64,000 nucleotides of DNA from Geodermatophilus telluris (GCF_900102745.1 NZ_FMZF01000001.1:620001-684000); one strand, 5' to 3'; numbered from the stretch's first letter, positions 7,946 to 16,829 are shown. Numbers and translations: made by a program. Notes: a model not told the origin generated them from the sequence alone.

Positions 7946-9625
7946 TCACGCCAGCGTGCGGACGGCGGCGTCCCGGACGGCGACCGCGAGGTCGGCCTCG
8001 GCGCGCTGGTCGGTGCGGACGACGACCACCCGCGGCCCGCCGAGCGCGAGCGCGGCGGTCAGCTCCTGCGCGGTGGTCACCGCCGTCGCGGCCCAGCCCA
8101 GCGCCTCGGCGACGGCGACCAGGTCGCGGCCGTGGGGTGTGCCGAACACCCGCCGGTAGTCGCGGGCGTGGGCGGGGCCGCCCGGCTCGAGCTGGGCGAA
8201 GATCCCGCCGCCGTCGTTGTCGGGCACCACCACGGTGAGGTCCGGTCGCGGTTCGCCCTCGCCGGTCAGCAGTCCCTGCAGGTCGTGCAGGAAGGTGAGG
8301 TCGCCCATGAGCGCGACCGCCGGGCCGCCGTGCACCAGCGCCGCCCCGACCGCGGTCGAGACCGTGCCGTCGATGCCGGCGACGCCGCGGTTGGCGAGCA
8401 CCGTGAGGTCGCCGCGGGGGACGGCGAGCCGGTCGACGTCGCGCACCGGGGTCGAGGAGCCGAGCACCAGCAGGCCCCCGGCGGGCAGCGCGGCCACCAC
8501 GTCCCGGGCCAGGCGGGCGGCGGTCAGCCCGGGTGCGGCGTCGAGCAGCGCGTCGACCGCCGTCCCCACCCGGCCGGCCGCGTCCCGCCACGCCCCCGCC
8601 CAGCCGTTGCCGGCCGGCGCCCCCGCGGGGAGCGCGTCCCGGCCCACGGCCGCGCTGGTCCGGCCGGCGTCGGGCCAGCGCGGCGCCACGGCGACGGTCT
8701 GCACCCGCACGCGCGCGTCGGCCAGCAGCGCCGACACCGGCCGGGACAGCGTGGGACGGCCGACCACGACCACGCGCTCCGGGCGGTGCGCGTCGAGCCA
8801 CCCGGGTGCGCCGAGCAGCAGCGCCCCGCCGCGGACCGCGTCGCCGGTCCAGGCGCCGCCGCTGGGCTCGGCGACCACCGGCCAGCCGGCTCCGGCGGCG
8901 CCCGCGGCCCACGCCCGGCCGACGGCGTCCGGCCCGTCCCCGACGACGACCAGCGTGCGCGGGCCGGCGTCGACCGGCGCGGACGCCACCGGAGCGGGTG
9001 CCCCGGCGGTCCAGGGCGCCCCGCCGTCCCGCCCGGCCCACGGGCCGGTGGGCACCCCGGGCTCGCCGTCGGGCAGCAGCGGCTCGCGGAAGGGCAGGTT
9101 CAGGTGCACCGGGCCCGGGTCGGCCGACAGCGCGCCGGTGGCCGCCAGCACCGCCCGCGACACCAGCGAGCGCCAGTAGCGGTTCTGCGCCTCCTCGCGG
9201 CCGGCCTCGGGCACGCCGACGTCGGCCGCCCAGCGCACCGCGCCGCCGTAGAGCCCGGGCTGCTCGACGGTCTGGTTGGCGCCGGTGGCGCGCAGCTCCG
9301 GCGGGCGGTCGGCGGTCAGCGCCAGCAGCGGGACCCCGCTGGCGTCGGCCTCCAGCACCGCGGCGTGCAGGTGCGCGGCGGCCGTCCCGGAGGTGGTGAG
9401 CACCGGCACCGGCCGGCCCGACGCGCGGGCCAGGCCGAGGGCGAGGAAGGCCGCCGTCCGCTCGTCGGTGCGCACGTGCAGCCGCAGCACGCCGGCCCGC
9501 TCCGCCGCGGCCAGCGCGAGCGCGACCGGCGCCGAGCGCGAGCCGGGGGCCAGCACGGCGTCGGTGACGCCGTGGCGGGCCAGCTCGTCGACCAGCACGC
9601 GGGCCAGCGCGGTGGCGGGGTTCAC
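7946..9625 (-). CDS. menD: 2-Succinyl-5-enolpyruvyl-6-hydroxy-3-cyclohexene-1-carboxylate synthase
   Basis: A 559-residue thiamine-diphosphate enzyme that joins isochorismate and 2-oxoglutarate. The N-terminal domain has APGSRSAP and the ThDP-activating glutamate in RTDERTAAFLALG; the C-terminal pyrophosphate-binding region has MGDLTFLHDLQGLL. Its GTG start overlaps the menC stop by four bases (GTGA), so the two are translationally coupled. The open frame extends to 10.6 kb but everything beyond 9625 is menC in another frame. Confidence 0.95.
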   Translation of the reverse strand: MNPATALARVLVDELARHGVTDAVLAPGSRSAPVALALAAAERAGVLRLHVRTDERTAAFLALGLARASGRPVPVLTTSGTAAAHLHAAVLEADASGVPLLALTADRPPELRATGANQTVEQPGLYGGAVRWAADVGVPEAGREEAQNRYWRSLVSRAVLAATGALSADPGPVHLNLPFREPLLPDGEPGVPTGPWAGRDGGAPWTAGAPAPVASAPVDAGPRTLVVVGDGPDAVGRAWAAGAAGAGWPVVAEPSGGAWTGDAVRGGALLLGAPGWLDAHRPERVVVVGRPTLSRPVSALLADARVRVQTVAVAPRWPDAGRTSAAVGRDALPAGAPAGNGWAGAWRDAAGRVGTAVDALLDAAPGLTAARLARDVVAALPAGGLLVLGSSTPVRDVDRLAVPRGDLTVLANRGVAGIDGTVSTAVGAALVHGGPAVALMGDLTFLHDLQGLLTGEGEPRPDLTVVVPDNDGGGIFAQLEPGGPAHARDYRRVFGTPHGRDLVAVAEALGWAATAVTTAQELTAALALGGPRVVVVRTDQRAEADLAVAVRDAAVRTLA

Positions 9626-10578
9626 GCCGCCAGCACCGCCGCGAGCCGGCCGGACCAGCGCGTGGCCGTGCCCGGGCCGGCGGCGACCGCGGCCAGCCGG
9701 TCGGGCACCACCGCGCGGACCGGCAGCACGCCGTCGACCGGGAGCAGCGGCGCCGACGTCACGTCCTCCGCCAGCAGCGCGACCGTGGCCAGCCCGCAGG
9801 CGAAGGGCAGCTCGGGCAGCGCCGCGGCCAGCGCCACCCCCGCCGCGATGCCCACCGACGACTCCAGCGCGGAGGAGACGACACACGGCAACCCGTGCGC
9901 CTCGGCCACCCGCAGCGCCGCGCGCACGCCGCCCAGGGGCTGCACCTTGAGGACGACGACGTCGCAGGCCTCCCGCAGGTCGACCGCGAGCGGGTCGGCC
10001 GCGCGCCGCACGACCTCGTCGGCCGCCACGCGCACGTCCACCCGGCGGCGCAGCGCGGCGAGCTCGTCCAGACCGGCGCAGGGCTGCTCGACGTACTCCA
10101 GCCCGACGCGGTCGAGCTCCCGGATCCGCGCGACGGCGGTGTCGACGTCCCAGGCGGCGTTGGCGTCCACCCGCACGGCGCCGCCGGGGCCCAGGGCGTC
10201 GCGCACGGCCTCCACCCGGGCGAGGTCGTCGGCGGGGGTCTGGCCCGGCTCGGCGACCTTCACCTTCGCCGTGCGGCAGCCCGACGCCGTCACGATCGCG
10301 TGCGCCCGCACGGCGTCGACCGCGGGCACCGTGACGTTGACCGGCACCGTGTCGCGCACCGGCGGCGGCCAGCCCCCGGACGCCGCCTCCGCCGCGGCGG
10401 CCCACCAGCGGCGGCTCTCGGCGGCGTCGTAGTCCCAGAACGGGGAGAACTCGCCCCAGCCGCCCGGGCCGCGCACCAGCACCCCGTCGCGGACGTCGAT
10501 CCCGCGGAAGCGGGTGCGCATCGGCACCGACCACACCGCCAGCTCCTCGATCCCCGGCGGGACGGCGGCGGTGATCAC
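9622..10578 (-). CDS. menC: o-Succinylbenzoate synthase
   Basis: A 318-residue enolase-superfamily dehydratase that forms the aromatic ring of o-succinylbenzoate. The catalytic KVKV lysine motif, the metal ligands in RVDANAAW, EQPC and ADEVV, and the C-terminal VLKVQPLGGV and SSALESSVG motifs are all present in the expected order. Start: GTG at 10578-10576, 7 bases after a TACGCT -10 element on the minus strand (10591-10586), so the menC-menD message is probably leaderless. It is divergent from menE-menA. Confidence 0.94.
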   Translation of the reverse strand: MITAAVPPGIEELAVWSVPMRTRFRGIDVRDGVLVRGPGGWGEFSPFWDYDAAESRRWWAAAAEAASGGWPPPVRDTVPVNVTVPAVDAVRAHAIVTASGCRTAKVKVAEPGQTPADDLARVEAVRDALGPGGAVRVDANAAWDVDTAVARIRELDRVGLEYVEQPCAGLDELAALRRRVDVRVAADEVVRRAADPLAVDLREACDVVVLKVQPLGGVRAALRVAEAHGLPCVVSSALESSVGIAAGVALAAALPELPFACGLATVALLAEDVTSAPLLPVDGVLPVRAVVPDRLAAVAAGPGTATRWSGRLAAVLAA

Positions 10579-10669
10579 GCCCGCAAGCGTATGGCCCTCC
10601 TGCGGGGGCCCGCCGCGAGCCCACGAGTGGTGGGGGGCGGCAGGGTCCCCTTACGTACCCTGGTTCGCC
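10579..10669. promoter_or_regulatory. Divergent leaderless promoters, menC-menD and menE-menA
   Basis: On the minus strand TACGCT (10591-10586) ends 7 bases before the menC GTG. On the plus strand TACCCT (10656-10661) ends 8 bases before the menE GTG. No ribosome site precedes either start. This repeats the arrangement between menG and menF, so four men transcripts share one promoter design. Confidence 0.72.
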
Positions 10670-11806
10670 GTGCCCCGGCAGCTGACCGTCCTCCCCGCGC
10701 CGGACTCCCCTGACGCCGTCCTCACCACCGTGCTGCCGGCCGTCCGCGCCGCCCTCGACGGCGGTGCGCCGCTCGCCGTCCTACCTGCCGGCCCCGCCGC
10801 GGCGGCCGCCCGCGAGGTCCTGGCACCCGGCGAGCCGCTGGAGGACGGCGCCGACCTCGTCGTGGTCACCTCCGGCTCCACCGGAGGTGGGCGCGGCGTG
10901 CTGCTGCCCGCCGCGGCGCTGCGGGCCTCGGCCACCGCCACGCTCGACCGGCTGGGCGGCCCGGGCACCTGGCTGCTCGCCCTGCCGGTGCCGGCGATCG
11001 CCGGCCTGCAGGTGCTCTGCCGCTCGGTGCTGGCCGGCACCGAGCCCACCGTCCTGCGGGCCGGGGAGCCGCTGGCCGAGGCGGTCACCCGCACCGGTGG
11101 CGACCGCCGCTACACGGCGTTGGTGCCCACCCAGCTGCGCCGGTACCTGGAGCGCGAGCCGGCGGCGCTGCGCGCCTTCGACGCCGTGCTGGTGGGCGGC
11201 GCCGCCACCGACCCGGGGCTGCTCGCGCGCGCCCGCGAGGAGGGGGTGGCCGTGGTGACCACCTACGGGATGACCGAGACCGCCGGGGGTTGCGTCTACG
11301 ACGGCGTCCCGCTCGACGGCGTCCGGGTCCGCGTGGACGACGAGGGGATCGCGGTGGCCGGCCCGGTGCTGGCCCTGGGCTATCGGCGCGACCCCCGGGG
11401 CACCGCGGAGGCCTTCACCGGCGGGGAGTTCCGCACCCGCGACGCCGGCTCGATCGGCCCCGACGGTCGGCTCACCGTCACCGGCCGGCTCGACGACGTC
11501 GTCGTCACCGGCGGGGTGAACGTCGCCCCGCAGGCGGTCGAGGGCGCGCTGCGCGAGCACCCCTCGGTGGCCGACGCGGTGGTGTTCGGCCGGCCCGACG
11601 AGGAGTGGGGGCAGCGGGTGGTGGCCGCCGTCGTGCCCGCGCCCGGTGCGGTGCCCGAGCTGGGTGCCCTGCGGCCGTGGGTGGTCGAGCGGCTCGGCGG
11701 CCCGTCGGCCCCCCGGGAGCTGCACCTGCTCGAGACGGTGCCCACCCTGCACACCGGCAAGCCCGACCGCCGCGCGGTCGCCGCCGCGGTGGAGGACCGG
11801 GCATGA
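10670..11806 (+). CDS. menE: o-Succinylbenzoate-CoA ligase
   Basis: A 378-residue AMP-forming ligase that activates o-succinylbenzoate with CoA. The ATP-binding TSGSTGGGRGV motif is near residue 65, followed by TTYGMTET, the RTRDAG-type hinge and the C-terminal TGRLDDVVVTGGVNV and catalytic-lysine HTGKPDRR segments. It is shorter than Gram-positive and enterobacterial MenE, lacking much of the N-terminal subdomain, as in other actinobacteria. The GTG start at 10670 fits the leaderless promoter; an upstream extension of the frame crosses it. menA follows with an ATGA overlap. Confidence 0.92.
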   Translation: MPRQLTVLPAPDSPDAVLTTVLPAVRAALDGGAPLAVLPAGPAAAAAREVLAPGEPLEDGADLVVVTSGSTGGGRGVLLPAAALRASATATLDRLGGPGTWLLALPVPAIAGLQVLCRSVLAGTEPTVLRAGEPLAEAVTRTGGDRRYTALVPTQLRRYLEREPAALRAFDAVLVGGAATDPGLLARAREEGVAVVTTYGMTETAGGCVYDGVPLDGVRVRVDDEGIAVAGPVLALGYRRDPRGTAEAFTGGEFRTRDAGSIGPDGRLTVTGRLDDVVVTGGVNVAPQAVEGALREHPSVADAVVFGRPDEEWGQRVVAAVVPAPGAVPELGALRPWVVERLGGPSAPRELHLLETVPTLHTGKPDRRAVAAAVEDRA

Positions 11807-12678
11807 CGGCGACACCTGCGCAGTGGGTGGCCGGCGCCCGGCCCCGCACGCTGCCCGCGGCCCTCGCCCCGGTGCTCGTGGGCACCGGCGCCGCGGCCGC
11901 GCTCGACGGGTTCCGGCTCGTGCCCGCGCTGCTGGCGCTGCTGGTGGCCCTGGCGCTGCAGGTGGCGGTCAACTACGCCAACGACTACTCCGACGGCCGG
12001 CGCGGCACCGACGCCGTCCGGGTCGGGCCGATGCGGCTGGTCGGCTCGGGCGCGGCCTCGCCCCGCGCGGTGCTGACGGCGGCGCTGCTCGCCTTCGCCG
12101 TCGCCGGTGTCGCGGGGCTGGTGCTGGCCGCCCTGTCGAGCTGGTGGCTCGTCGCCGTCGGCGCGGTGTGCATCGCGGCGGCCTGGACCTACACCGGCGG
12201 CCCGCTGCCCTACGGCTACCGCGCGCTGGGCGAGGTGTTCGTCTTCGTCTTCTTCGGCCTGGTCGCCGTGGCCGGGACGACGTTCGTGCAGACCGGCCGG
12301 GTCGAGGGGCTCGCGCTGGCCGCGGCGGTGCCGATCGGGCTGCTGTCGGTGGCGCTGCTGGTGGTCAACAACCTGCGCGACGTCGAGGGCGACGCGCGGG
12401 TGGGCAAGCGCACGCTGGCGGTGCTGCTCGGTGACACGCGGACCCGGTGGTTCTACGTCGGGCTGCTCGCGGTCGCCGTCGCCGTCGTCGTCGCGATCGG
12501 GGTGGACCGGCCGTGGGCGCTGCTCGCGCTGGCCGCCGCCCCGCTGGCGGTGCCGCCGTCCCGCGTGGTGCTCTCCGGCGGCCGCGGGCCGGCGCTGATC
12601 GCCGCGCTGCAGGCGACCGGCCTGCTCACGCTGGCCACCGGCGTGCTGCTGGCGGCCGGCCTGGCCCTGTCGGGCTGA
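11803..12678 (+). CDS. menA: 1,4-Dihydroxy-2-naphthoate polyprenyltransferase
   Basis: A 291-residue integral membrane prenyltransferase of the UbiA superfamily, which attaches the polyprenyl tail to dihydroxynaphthoate at the inner face of the membrane. Both aspartate-rich motifs are present: NYANDYSDGRRGTDAVR near residue 45 and NNLRDVEGDARVGKRT near residue 190. Eight to nine hydrophobic helices are visible. The ATG overlaps the menE stop (ATGA), so the two are coupled. Confidence 0.95.
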   Translation: MTATPAQWVAGARPRTLPAALAPVLVGTGAAAALDGFRLVPALLALLVALALQVAVNYANDYSDGRRGTDAVRVGPMRLVGSGAASPRAVLTAALLAFAVAGVAGLVLAALSSWWLVAVGAVCIAAAWTYTGGPLPYGYRALGEVFVFVFFGLVAVAGTTFVQTGRVEGLALAAAVPIGLLSVALLVVNNLRDVEGDARVGKRTLAVLLGDTRTRWFYVGLLAVAVAVVVAIGVDRPWALLALAAAPLAVPPSRVVLSGGRGPALIAALQATGLLTLATGVLLAAGLALSG

Positions 12679-12681
12679 GCG

Positions 12682-12984
12682 TCAGGCCGCGGCGTCGCCG
12701 CTGAGCCGGGCGCGCAGCTGCTCCTTGGCGCGGCGCTTCTCCTCCGCGCGCAGCACCAGCGCCACGCTCAGCCGCTCGCGCGAGCGGCGCAGCAGGAAGT
12801 ACGCGACCGGCATCGACAGCACCAGCCCGAAGAGGAGGCCCGACCAGAGGTCCAGGCCGACCATCCACAGGACGACGGTCAGCACCGCGAACACCGCCAG
12901 CCGGCCGACGGTGTGGATCACCAGCCAGGGCAGCACCTTCGGGCGCTCCGCAGCCGTCCCGGGCGTGCGGTCCTGCTCAGCCAT
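12682..12984 (-). CDS. DUF4229-type small membrane protein
   Basis: A 100-residue protein with two hydrophobic helices (about 20-40 and 45-66) and a highly charged, basic C-terminal tail. The shape and the VLRAEEKRRAKEQLRARL tail match the DUF4229 family found beside men and ccs genes in many actinobacteria; its function is unknown. Its ATG lies inside the last codons of the Lrp-type regulator (8-base overlap), so it is co-translated with it. It converges on menA with only three bases between stops. Confidence 0.75.
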   Translation of the reverse strand: MAEQDRTPGTAAERPKVLPWLVIHTVGRLAVFAVLTVVLWMVGLDLWSGLLFGLVLSMPVAYFLLRRSRERLSVALVLRAEEKRRAKEQLRARLSGDAAA

Positions 12985-13486
12985 GACGGCCCTCCCACTT
13001 CGTCGACAGCACCACGGTGGTGCGGGTCCGGGCGACGCCCTCGATCCGGTTCAACGCGTTGATGGCCGCCTCCAGTGCCGGGATGTCGGTCACCCGCACC
13101 TTGAGCACGAAGGCCTCGCTGCCGGCCACCCGCCAGCAGTCCTCCACCTCGGGCATCGCGCGCAGCGTCGCCTCCACCCCGGTGTCGTCGACCGAGTCGC
13201 TCTCGATGACGCCGACCAGCGCGGTGACGTCCAGGCCGAGGGCGGCGGGGTCGACGACGGCGCGGTAGCCGGTGATGACGCCCGCGGCCTCCAGCTTGCC
13301 GACGCGCTCGTGCACCGACGGCGCGGAGAGGCCGACCTGGCGCGCCAGCTCGGCGTAGCTGGCCCGGCCGTTGTCGCGCAGCAGCTCGATCAGCTGGCGG
13401 TCGACGGCGTCGATGGGTCTCTCCGTCCTGCTCGGGGCCGGGGCGGTGTCGCGCTCCGGCCCCCGAGTATCCCCGCGTGCGTACAT
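12977..13486 (-). CDS. Lrp/AsnC family transcriptional regulator
   Basis: A 169-residue regulator. The N-terminal winged helix reads DAVDRQLIELLRDNGRASY, with the recognition helix in LSAPSVHERVGKLEAAG, and the C-terminal half is a RAM ligand-binding domain (VGVIESDS to TTVVLSTKW). Such proteins form octamers or dimers and respond to amino acids. The start is uncertain: no start codon lies close to the conserved domain, so the ATG at 13486, or a GTG at 13495, adds about 22 poorly conserved residues. The ligand cannot be told. It is divergent from a small membrane protein and coupled to the DUF4229 gene. Confidence 0.88.
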   Translation of the reverse strand: MYARGDTRGPERDTAPAPSRTERPIDAVDRQLIELLRDNGRASYAELARQVGLSAPSVHERVGKLEAAGVITGYRAVVDPAALGLDVTALVGVIESDSVDDTGVEATLRAMPEVEDCWRVAGSEAFVLKVRVTDIPALEAAINALNRIEGVARTRTTVVLSTKWEGRHG

Positions 13487-13522
13487 TGACGGCACGGACC
13501 CGTCGAGGAGGGGGTGGCGAGG

Positions 13523-13732
13523 GTGTTCGCGGTGCTGCTGGTGGTCGCGGTGCTCGTGGTCGTGCTCGTGGTGCGCGCGACGGCCGCTGCCGGGAGCGGG
13601 GTGCGCCCGCCGCGGCCTGCCCGCCGTCCGCGCCCCCCGCAGGCGGCCCGTCCGGTCGCCCCCGACGACGACCCCGAGTTCCTCCGGGAGCTCGCCCGCC
13701 GCGTCCGCCGCGACGACGGCTCCCCCGCCTGA
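13523..13732 (+). CDS. Small single-helix membrane protein
   Basis: About 69 residues: one strongly hydrophobic N-terminal helix of valines and leucines, then a Pro/Arg-rich linker and a charged tail with DDDPEFLRELARRVRRDD. The GTG at 13523 has a GGAGGGGG ribosome site at the best distance; a GTG at 13514 in the same frame is closer to that site. Function unknown. The soluble tail would face the cytoplasm if the helix inserts as predicted by its few positive N-terminal residues, but this is weak. Confidence 0.6.
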   Translation: MFAVLLVVAVLVVVLVVRATAAAGSGVRPPRPARRPRPPQAARPVAPDDDPEFLRELARRVRRDDGSPA

Positions 13733-13747
13733 CGCAGTAGCGGGCAC

Positions 13748-13812
13748 TTCCGCGGAGTTGCCCCGTGCACGTCCGCGGAGTTGCCCGGTGCACGTCCGCG
13801 GAACTGCGTGCG
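13748..13812. repeat. Three tandem copies of a 23-bp repeat
   Basis: The unit begins TTCCGCGGAGTTGCCCCGTG, then repeats from 13771 and, with changes, from 13794 (third copy ends early in GAACTGCG). The period is exactly 23 bases. It lies between two converging small genes and starts right after the first one. CCGCGG inside each unit is a palindrome. It may be a terminator-like or binding element; no function is known to me. Confidence 0.8.
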
Positions 13813-14112
13813 CTAGGCGGCGCGGCCGCCGAAGAGGCGGCGCCAGCCGCGCCGGCCGGGTGGTCCCGGGTCGTCCGCGGGCACGGGCACCGGCGGGACG
13901 GCGTCGATGCGGGCGGTCTCCGCCGCGGCGTCGGTCGAGCCGGGCCAGCCCAGCCCGCCCCCGGTGGTGGTGTCGCCGGGCCAGCCGAGTCCGCCCTCGG
14001 TGCCCTGCGTGGAGCCGGCGCCCTCGGTGGACGCCGACGCCTGCCGCCGGGCGAGCGCGGCTGCGACGATCGGGTCGGTGCCGGCGTCGTCAGCGGCTGC
14101 GTGCCTAGCCAC
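13813..14112 (-). CDS. Hypothetical protein with duplicated GLGWPG motif
   Basis: A 99-residue, probably soluble, low-complexity protein. The N-terminus (ARHAAADDAGTDPIVAAALARRQ) could form a helix; the middle carries GLGWPG twice, 12 residues apart, and the end is basic with RRGWRRLFGG. I do not recognise it. The GTG at 14112 is preceded by GAGGAGG at a good distance, which is the main reason to call it real; an upstream in-frame start exists at 14139. It follows no operon partner directly. Confidence 0.5.
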   Translation of the reverse strand: MARHAAADDAGTDPIVAAALARRQASASTEGAGSTQGTEGGLGWPGDTTTGGGLGWPGSTDAAAETARIDAVPPVPVPADDPGPPGRRGWRRLFGGRAA

Positions 14113-14185
14113 GGTGGCCTCCTCGCCGGTCCCCCGCACGTGCGGTCATGCGGGGAATGGAAGCACGCAACCGACCCGCCCGGGG

Positions 14186-14210
14186 CCCGCACCCCTGCTC
14201 AGGGGGCGGG
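14186..14210 (-). terminator. Possible terminator after ccsB
   Basis: CCCCTG and CAGGGG arms with a very short loop are flanked by CCCG and CGGG. It lies about 30 bases past the ccsB stop. Weak. Confidence 0.35.
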
Positions 14211-14239
14211 AGTGCCCTGCTGGGACGGGTGGTGCGGAC

Positions 14240-15193
14240 TCAGTTCACGCCGCCGTAGCTGTGCAGGCCGGTGGACACCATGTTCACGTAGAGCAGGTTG
14301 AACACCATGACCGCCAGGCCGACGACGTTCACCCACGCCGCGGACCGGCCGCGCCAGCCCGCCGTCGTCCGGGCGTGCAGGTAGGCGGCGTAGACGACCC
14401 ACGCGATGAACGCCCAGGTCTCCTTCGGGTCCCAGCCCCACGGCCGGCCCCAGGCGCTCTCGGCCCAGATGGCGCCGGCGATGACGGCGAAGGTCCAGAT
14501 CGGGAAGCCGAAGACGACGGTGCGGTGCGCCACCCGGTCGAGCGTGGCCGCGTCGGGGATGCGCGCCACCAGCCCGGCCGGGTCGCCGCCGCGGGCCTCG
14601 TGCCGCGACCGCACCAGGTACAGGATGCTGGCGATGCCGCTGACGAAGAAGACGCCGAAGCCGAGGATCGCCGTCGTCACGTGGACGGCCAGCCAGCTCG
14701 AGCGCAGCGCGGCCACCAGCGGGCCGTCCTCGACGTAGAGGAACAGGCCGATCGCCACCAGGCTGACCACGACCGGGGCGAGCACGAACAGGCCCAGGTG
14801 CCGCAGGCCCGGCGAGCGCACCGCCAGCACCACGAAGGCCACCACGGCGACGAGCACGACGGCGGTCGCGAACTCGTACATGTTGCCCCACGGCAGCCGG
14901 TCGGTGGCCAGGCCGCGGGCGACCAGGACGCCGGTGTGCGCGACCGCGCCGAGCGCCGTGAGCAGCATCGCGACCCGGCCCCAGCGGCGCACCGCCGGCG
15001 GGTCGGCCCGGTGCGCGGACGCCGCGGGGGCGCCGGGCTCGACGGGAGCACCGGCGCCGACCAGCTCGCGGGCGCGGGCGGGCCGGCGGCCGAAGGCCAG
15101 CTGCGCGCAGAAGGCCACGACGGCCAGGGAGTAGAGACCGACGCTGCTGGAGAACAGCGTGTCGGAGAGGGCGGCCAGCTGGTCAGCGGTCAC
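14240..15193 (-). CDS. ccsB: Cytochrome c biogenesis protein CcsB (ResC/CcsA family)
   Basis: A 317-residue polytopic membrane protein of System II cytochrome c maturation. It carries the tryptophan-rich WGRPWGWDPKETW (WWD) domain near residue 240 that presents haem, conserved flanking histidines (HVTTAILGFG, LHSYGG), and about eight helices. With ResB it moves haem out and attaches it to apocytochrome c. The GTG start lies inside the end of resB (11-base overlap). Known family role; all motifs seen. Confidence 0.94.
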   Translation of the reverse strand: MTADQLAALSDTLFSSSVGLYSLAVVAFCAQLAFGRRPARARELVGAGAPVEPGAPAASAHRADPPAVRRWGRVAMLLTALGAVAHTGVLVARGLATDRLPWGNMYEFATAVVLVAVVAFVVLAVRSPGLRHLGLFVLAPVVVSLVAIGLFLYVEDGPLVAALRSSWLAVHVTTAILGFGVFFVSGIASILYLVRSRHEARGGDPAGLVARIPDAATLDRVAHRTVVFGFPIWTFAVIAGAIWAESAWGRPWGWDPKETWAFIAWVVYAAYLHARTTAGWRGRSAAWVNVVGLAVMVFNLLYVNMVSTGLHSYGGVN

Positions 15194-16829
15194 GCGGGGA
15201 GGCCTCCGGTTCCGGTGCGGCCCCGTGGGACGGGGCGCGGTCTGCAGCGCGGGCCGCCAGGGCCGCCCGCAGGTCGTCGGTGAGCGCGGCGGAGCGCGGG
15301 GCGCCGTCGCCGCTGCCGCGGGTCAGCACGCCGACGCCGAGCACGGTACCGCCGTCCGCGGGGGCGGCGGTGGCGCGGGCGAAGACCCGCTCGCGGCGCA
15401 CCAGGAGCATGCCGAGCAGGCCGACCAGGACGGCGATCGCGGCGACGAGCACCCACACCTGGCCGGGGTCGTGCGAGAACTGCAGGGCGGCGTACTCGGC
15501 GACGCCGGTGAAGGTCACCGTCGTCCCGTCGGGCAGCGTCGTCGACTCCCCCACCCGCAGGTTGGCCGAGCCGACCTCGGTGAGCCGGCCGCGCTCGATC
15601 TGCGAGGTGTCCAGCGAGTACACCGACTGCGGCAGGCCGGAGTCCAGGCCCAGGTAGCCGCGGTAGACCACGACCGCGACCTGCGGCGCCAGCGGCTGCG
15701 GGTCGATCGAGGTGAGGATGCCGTCGCGGACGACGCCGGTCGGGGCGAAGAAGCCCTGCAGCGCGAGCTGGTCCTCGGCGCCGGCGCCCAGGTCGGGCAG
15801 CTTGAGCGCGCCCTCGCTGGCCATGGTGCTCTGCTCGGTGGGCAGGAACGGCGCGGAGACGTCGTCGAACGTCGACCCGTCGGGCAGCGTCACGGTGAAC
15901 CGCGGGGCGAACCCGTGGCCGGTCACGTAGACGCGGTCGCCGTCGACCCGCAGCGGGTCGTTGACGCCGATCGTCGTGGGCCGGCCCTCCTGCCCGGGCG
16001 GCCCGTAGGTGATGTCGGCGGTGAACGAGGCGGCCGTCAGGTTCTCCTCGTACTCGGCGCGGAAGTCCTCGAGGCCGACGCAGACCGGCGTCAGGTCGCT
16101 GCCCTCGACCAGCGCGCCGGAGGAGTAGGTGTCGTACTGCTGGAACGAGTTGCAGAACCGGCCGCCCTCGGTGACCAGGATGCTGCCCTCGTAGCCCCAC
16201 AGCTTCCCGCCGGCCAGGGCCACCAGCAGCGCCAGCAGCGCGAGGTGGAAGAGCAGGTTGCCGGCCTCCTTGAGCAGCCCCTTCTCGGCCGACAGCTCCG
16301 CCTGGCCCCCGCGCTCGCGGCGGACGACGCGGTAGCGGCGCACCCGCAGCTCCTCCTCGACGACGTCGAGGGCGTCGGCGGCCGGCAGCGGGGTGGGCAG
16401 CTCCGCGGCGTCGGGCAGCCGGGAGAGCCGGCGCGGGGCCGGCGGCGGCGGGGTGCGCAGCGCGCGGGCGTGCTCGAGCGCGCGGGGCAGCACGCAGCCG
16501 ACGAGCGAGACGAACAGCAGCAGGTACACCGCGGCGAACCACGGGGAGCTGAAGACGTCGAACAGGAACAGGTCGTCCAGCACCGGCGCGAGCGTCGGGT
16601 GCTCGGTGAAGTACTGGGCGACGTTGGCCTGCGACAGGGAGCGCTGCGGCAGCAGCGAGCCGGGGACGGCGGCGAGCGCGAGCAGGAACAGCAGCACGAT
16701 CGCCGTCCGCATGGCGGTGAGCCGACGCCACTGGCGCAGCAGGAACCCGCCGAGCCGGCGGGCGGCCGACGGCCGGGCGGGGGGCGGCGGGGGCGTGGCG
16801 GCCGACCGCGGCGGGGCGGTGACGGTCAC
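15183..16829 (-). CDS. resB: Cytochrome c biogenesis protein ResB
   Basis: A 548-residue System II haem-ligation subunit. A basic, proline-rich N-terminus is followed by three helices (start near residues 40, 95 and 195), a large extracytoplasmic domain of about 250 residues and one C-terminal helix near 480. The GSLLPQRS and SPWFAAVYLLLF segments are typical of ResB. The GTG at 16829-16827 overlaps the ccdA stop (GTGA). The open frame continues to 17.6 kb but that is ccdA in another frame. The C-terminal 60 residues are low complexity. Confidence 0.93.
   Translation of the reverse strand: MTVTAPPRSAATPPPPPARPSAARRLGGFLLRQWRRLTAMRTAIVLLFLLALAAVPGSLLPQRSLSQANVAQYFTEHPTLAPVLDDLFLFDVFSSPWFAAVYLLLFVSLVGCVLPRALEHARALRTPPPPAPRRLSRLPDAAELPTPLPAADALDVVEEELRVRRYRVVRRERGGQAELSAEKGLLKEAGNLLFHLALLALLVALAGGKLWGYEGSILVTEGGRFCNSFQQYDTYSSGALVEGSDLTPVCVGLEDFRAEYEENLTAASFTADITYGPPGQEGRPTTIGVNDPLRVDGDRVYVTGHGFAPRFTVTLPDGSTFDDVSAPFLPTEQSTMASEGALKLPDLGAGAEDQLALQGFFAPTGVVRDGILTSIDPQPLAPQVAVVVYRGYLGLDSGLPQSVYSLDTSQIERGRLTEVGSANLRVGESTTLPDGTTVTFTGVAEYAALQFSHDPGQVWVLVAAIAVLVGLLGMLLVRRERVFARATAAPADGGTVLGVGVLTRGSGDGAPRSAALTDDLRAALAARAADRAPSHGAAPEPEASPRDR

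Noticed and set aside
8132-10432. A 766-codon plus-strand frame opposite menD-menC
   Set aside because: Low-complexity composition and perfect explanation by the two men genes on the other strand.
13748-13812. CRISPR array
   Set aside because: The units are directly adjacent with no spacers and only three copies; no cas genes in the window.
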